Shown piece by piece: positions 15,824 through 16,593 of a stretch of 16,593 nucleotides of DNA. Origin of the DNA: Synergistaceae bacterium (GTDB lineage Bacteria; Synergistota; Synergistia; Synergistales; Aminobacteriaceae); NCBI GenBank assembly GCA_009778055.1, contig WRKN01000035.1:1-16593 (forward strand), given 5' to 3'. Positions within the stretch are counted from its first letter, which is position 1. Every line of letters begins with the position of its first letter. The notes under the pieces were generated by a model. That model was not told the DNA's origin. It did no database searches and saw only the letters and a list, made by a program, of their open reading frames with translations. The translations under genes and the position numbers were made by a program.

Positions 15824-15854
15824 AAAAAAAGGGGCGGCACCATGCCGCCCCTCT
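15824..15854 (-). terminator. Pilin gene terminator built on the REP palindrome
   Basis: Minus strand: TGCCGCCCC arm pairs (15831-15839 with 15843-15851, loop of 3), followed by seven Ts (15824-15830). The core arms are identical to the REP copies to the left. It lies 38 bases after the pilin stop codon. Confidence 0.88.
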
Positions 15855-15888
15855 TTCGTAAAGCCCTAAATGTTCTGCGAAAAGAGGG

Positions 15889-16359
15889 TCAACGAATCTT
15901 CATCGCGACGTAAGGGTGATTATTGTATGTTTCACCCGCATTATTCACAAGACCCACGTTCGCCGCTCTACTGCTCAACCTCGCCTTTGCCCCGCTCGAC
16001 ACGCTATTCCCGGCCACATCTAAGTGTCGTCGAATGTGCCAGTCCCCACCAGCTGCGGGTATTCTTACCACTTCCCAACCACTATCATCGGCAAGATATT
16101 TCTGCGCATTATCCGCATACCTCACAATAGCCCCCAGGGTCGGCCCGGTTGACTGGTAACCCCCGGGGGAGTTATCATCCATGCTGTCGGCGTGAAGAAG
16201 CAACGCCGCACTCTTCAGGCTTCGCATATCGCTGATGATGTTCGAAGCCTCCGCCGAATCCGTAGCCGAACCGCTGGAAAGCAGCATCGCCGCGGCGAGG
16301 ATTCCGATGATAACGATGACTATCAATAACTCAACCAACGTAAAACATTTGCGAATCAT
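15889..16359 (-). CDS. Type IV pilin / type II pseudopilin-like protein
   Basis: 156 residues. Seen: a very short leader MIRKC, then FTLVELLIVIVIIGILAA with Glu at mature position +5, a hydrophobic helix to about residue 27 and an S-rich helix (SATDSAEASNII), followed by a small globular region. Established: such proteins are cleaved before Phe by prepilin peptidase and polymerise into pili or pseudopili. Odd: the residue before the cleavage point is Cys5 where Gly is almost invariant; the codon TGT is one base from GGT. Start ATG at 16359 is preceded by GGGGAGG about 9 bases away. A second pilin gene ends just upstream on the same strand, with related C-terminal residues (NVGLV). Not clearly the major pilin. 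Confidence 0.9.
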   Translation of the reverse strand: MIRKCFTLVELLIVIVIIGILAAAMLLSSGSATDSAEASNIISDMRSLKSAALLLHADSMDDNSPGGYQSTGPTLGAIVRYADNAQKYLADDSGWEVVRIPAAGGDWHIRRHLDVAGNSVSSGAKARLSSRAANVGLVNNAGETYNNHPYVAMKIR

Positions 16360-16436
16360 ATAAAACTACCTCCCCTTTTCTTTTTTCAGTATCAAAAAGT
16401 ACACACATTACACGTAGGTATCGAGGGTCCCATATA

Positions 16437-16503
16437 GCGCCCCCTCTGAAAAAAGGGAGAGGGCGCATAAACGGAGCTTCTAAAGGGGGACTAAAGAAGC
16501 CCC
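16437..16503 (-). other. Two hairpins between the pilin genes
   Basis: On the minus strand, GGGGCTTCT (16495-16503) pairs with AGAAGCTCC (16473-16481). Next, GCGCCCTCT (16458-16466) pairs with AGAGGGGGCGC (16437-16447, two extra Gs), loop CCCTTTTTTC. Neither has a clear T-run after it, so full termination is doubtful. They may weaken read-through or process a shared pilin transcript. Confidence 0.45.
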
Positions 16504-16517
16504 ACAAGCTATCGGTT

Positions 16518-16593
16518 TTAACGCATTACCATGCCCACTATATTCCCCCCGTCGTAATCGGTCGTCCGAGAGTCAGTAACAAGACCCACGTTT
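16518..16593 (-). CDS. Second pilin gene, C-terminal fragment at window edge
   Basis: From the window edge the minus frame reads NVGLVTDSRTTDYDGGNIV and on to GMVMR, stop TAA at 16518-16520. NVGLV, the tail length and the final hydrophobic-Met-X-X-Arg pattern match the end of the pilin at 15889-16359 (NVGLVNN...VAMKIR). The rest of the gene is beyond the window, so identity as a pilin paralogue is inferred from this tail alone. Confidence 0.72.
   Translation of the reverse strand, partial: NVGLVTDSRTTDYDGGNIVGMVMR

Noticed and set aside
15231..15854. CRISPR array
   Set aside because: The repeats are palindromic, irregularly spaced, in mixed orientation, with no uniform spacers, and sit around a RAYT gene.

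Overview
The window looks like the chromosome of an anaerobic bacterium of medium-to-high G+C, most probably from the phylum Synergistota. That placement is an inference. It rests on the style of the type IV pilin at the right end (short FTLVELLIV pilin with an S-rich, SATDSAEAS-type helix), on the hybrid histidine kinase, and on the mix of genes. No ribosomal RNA or protein marker here can prove it.

Left end (1-3450). A leftward gene running off the window edge is a clear hgcA, the membrane corrinoid protein for mercury methylation. It has the diagnostic NVWCAAGK cap-helix motif followed by the start of a membrane domain. Its partner hgcB would be expected just outside the window. Divergent from it is a rightward 839-residue primase-helicase of the TOTE-conflict type. 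It is preceded in the same frame by a 24-codon ORF that has the better ribosome binding site but ends in an amber codon. To the eye this block is less GC-rich than the rest.

Housekeeping block (3583-8558). tRNA-Ala(CGC) has its own promoter and terminator. It is followed on the same strand by an rluD-like pseudouridine synthase overlapping the 3' end of ileS. Divergent from ileS is speE (spermidine synthase), whose terminator hairpin overlaps the end of the next, convergent gene.

Signalling block (8532-11165). A near-consensus leftward promoter drives a single-domain response regulator and a PAS-HisKA-HATPase-REC-HPt hybrid kinase. Together these form a likely multistep phosphorelay without a DNA-binding output.

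moxR operon (11235-15168). MoxR AAA+ ATPase, a DUF58 protein and a TgpA-like membrane transglutaminase are tightly packed in one direction, as is usual for this conserved envelope-associated trio.

Right end (15169-16593). A cluster of REP-like palindromes surrounds, and lies inside, a truncated REP-associated Y1 (HUH) transposase. Next comes a leftward type IV pilin/pseudopilin gene whose terminator is built from the same palindrome and whose prepilin cleavage site has Cys instead of Gly at -1. The last 76 bases are the 3' end of a second, paralogous pilin gene on the same strand.
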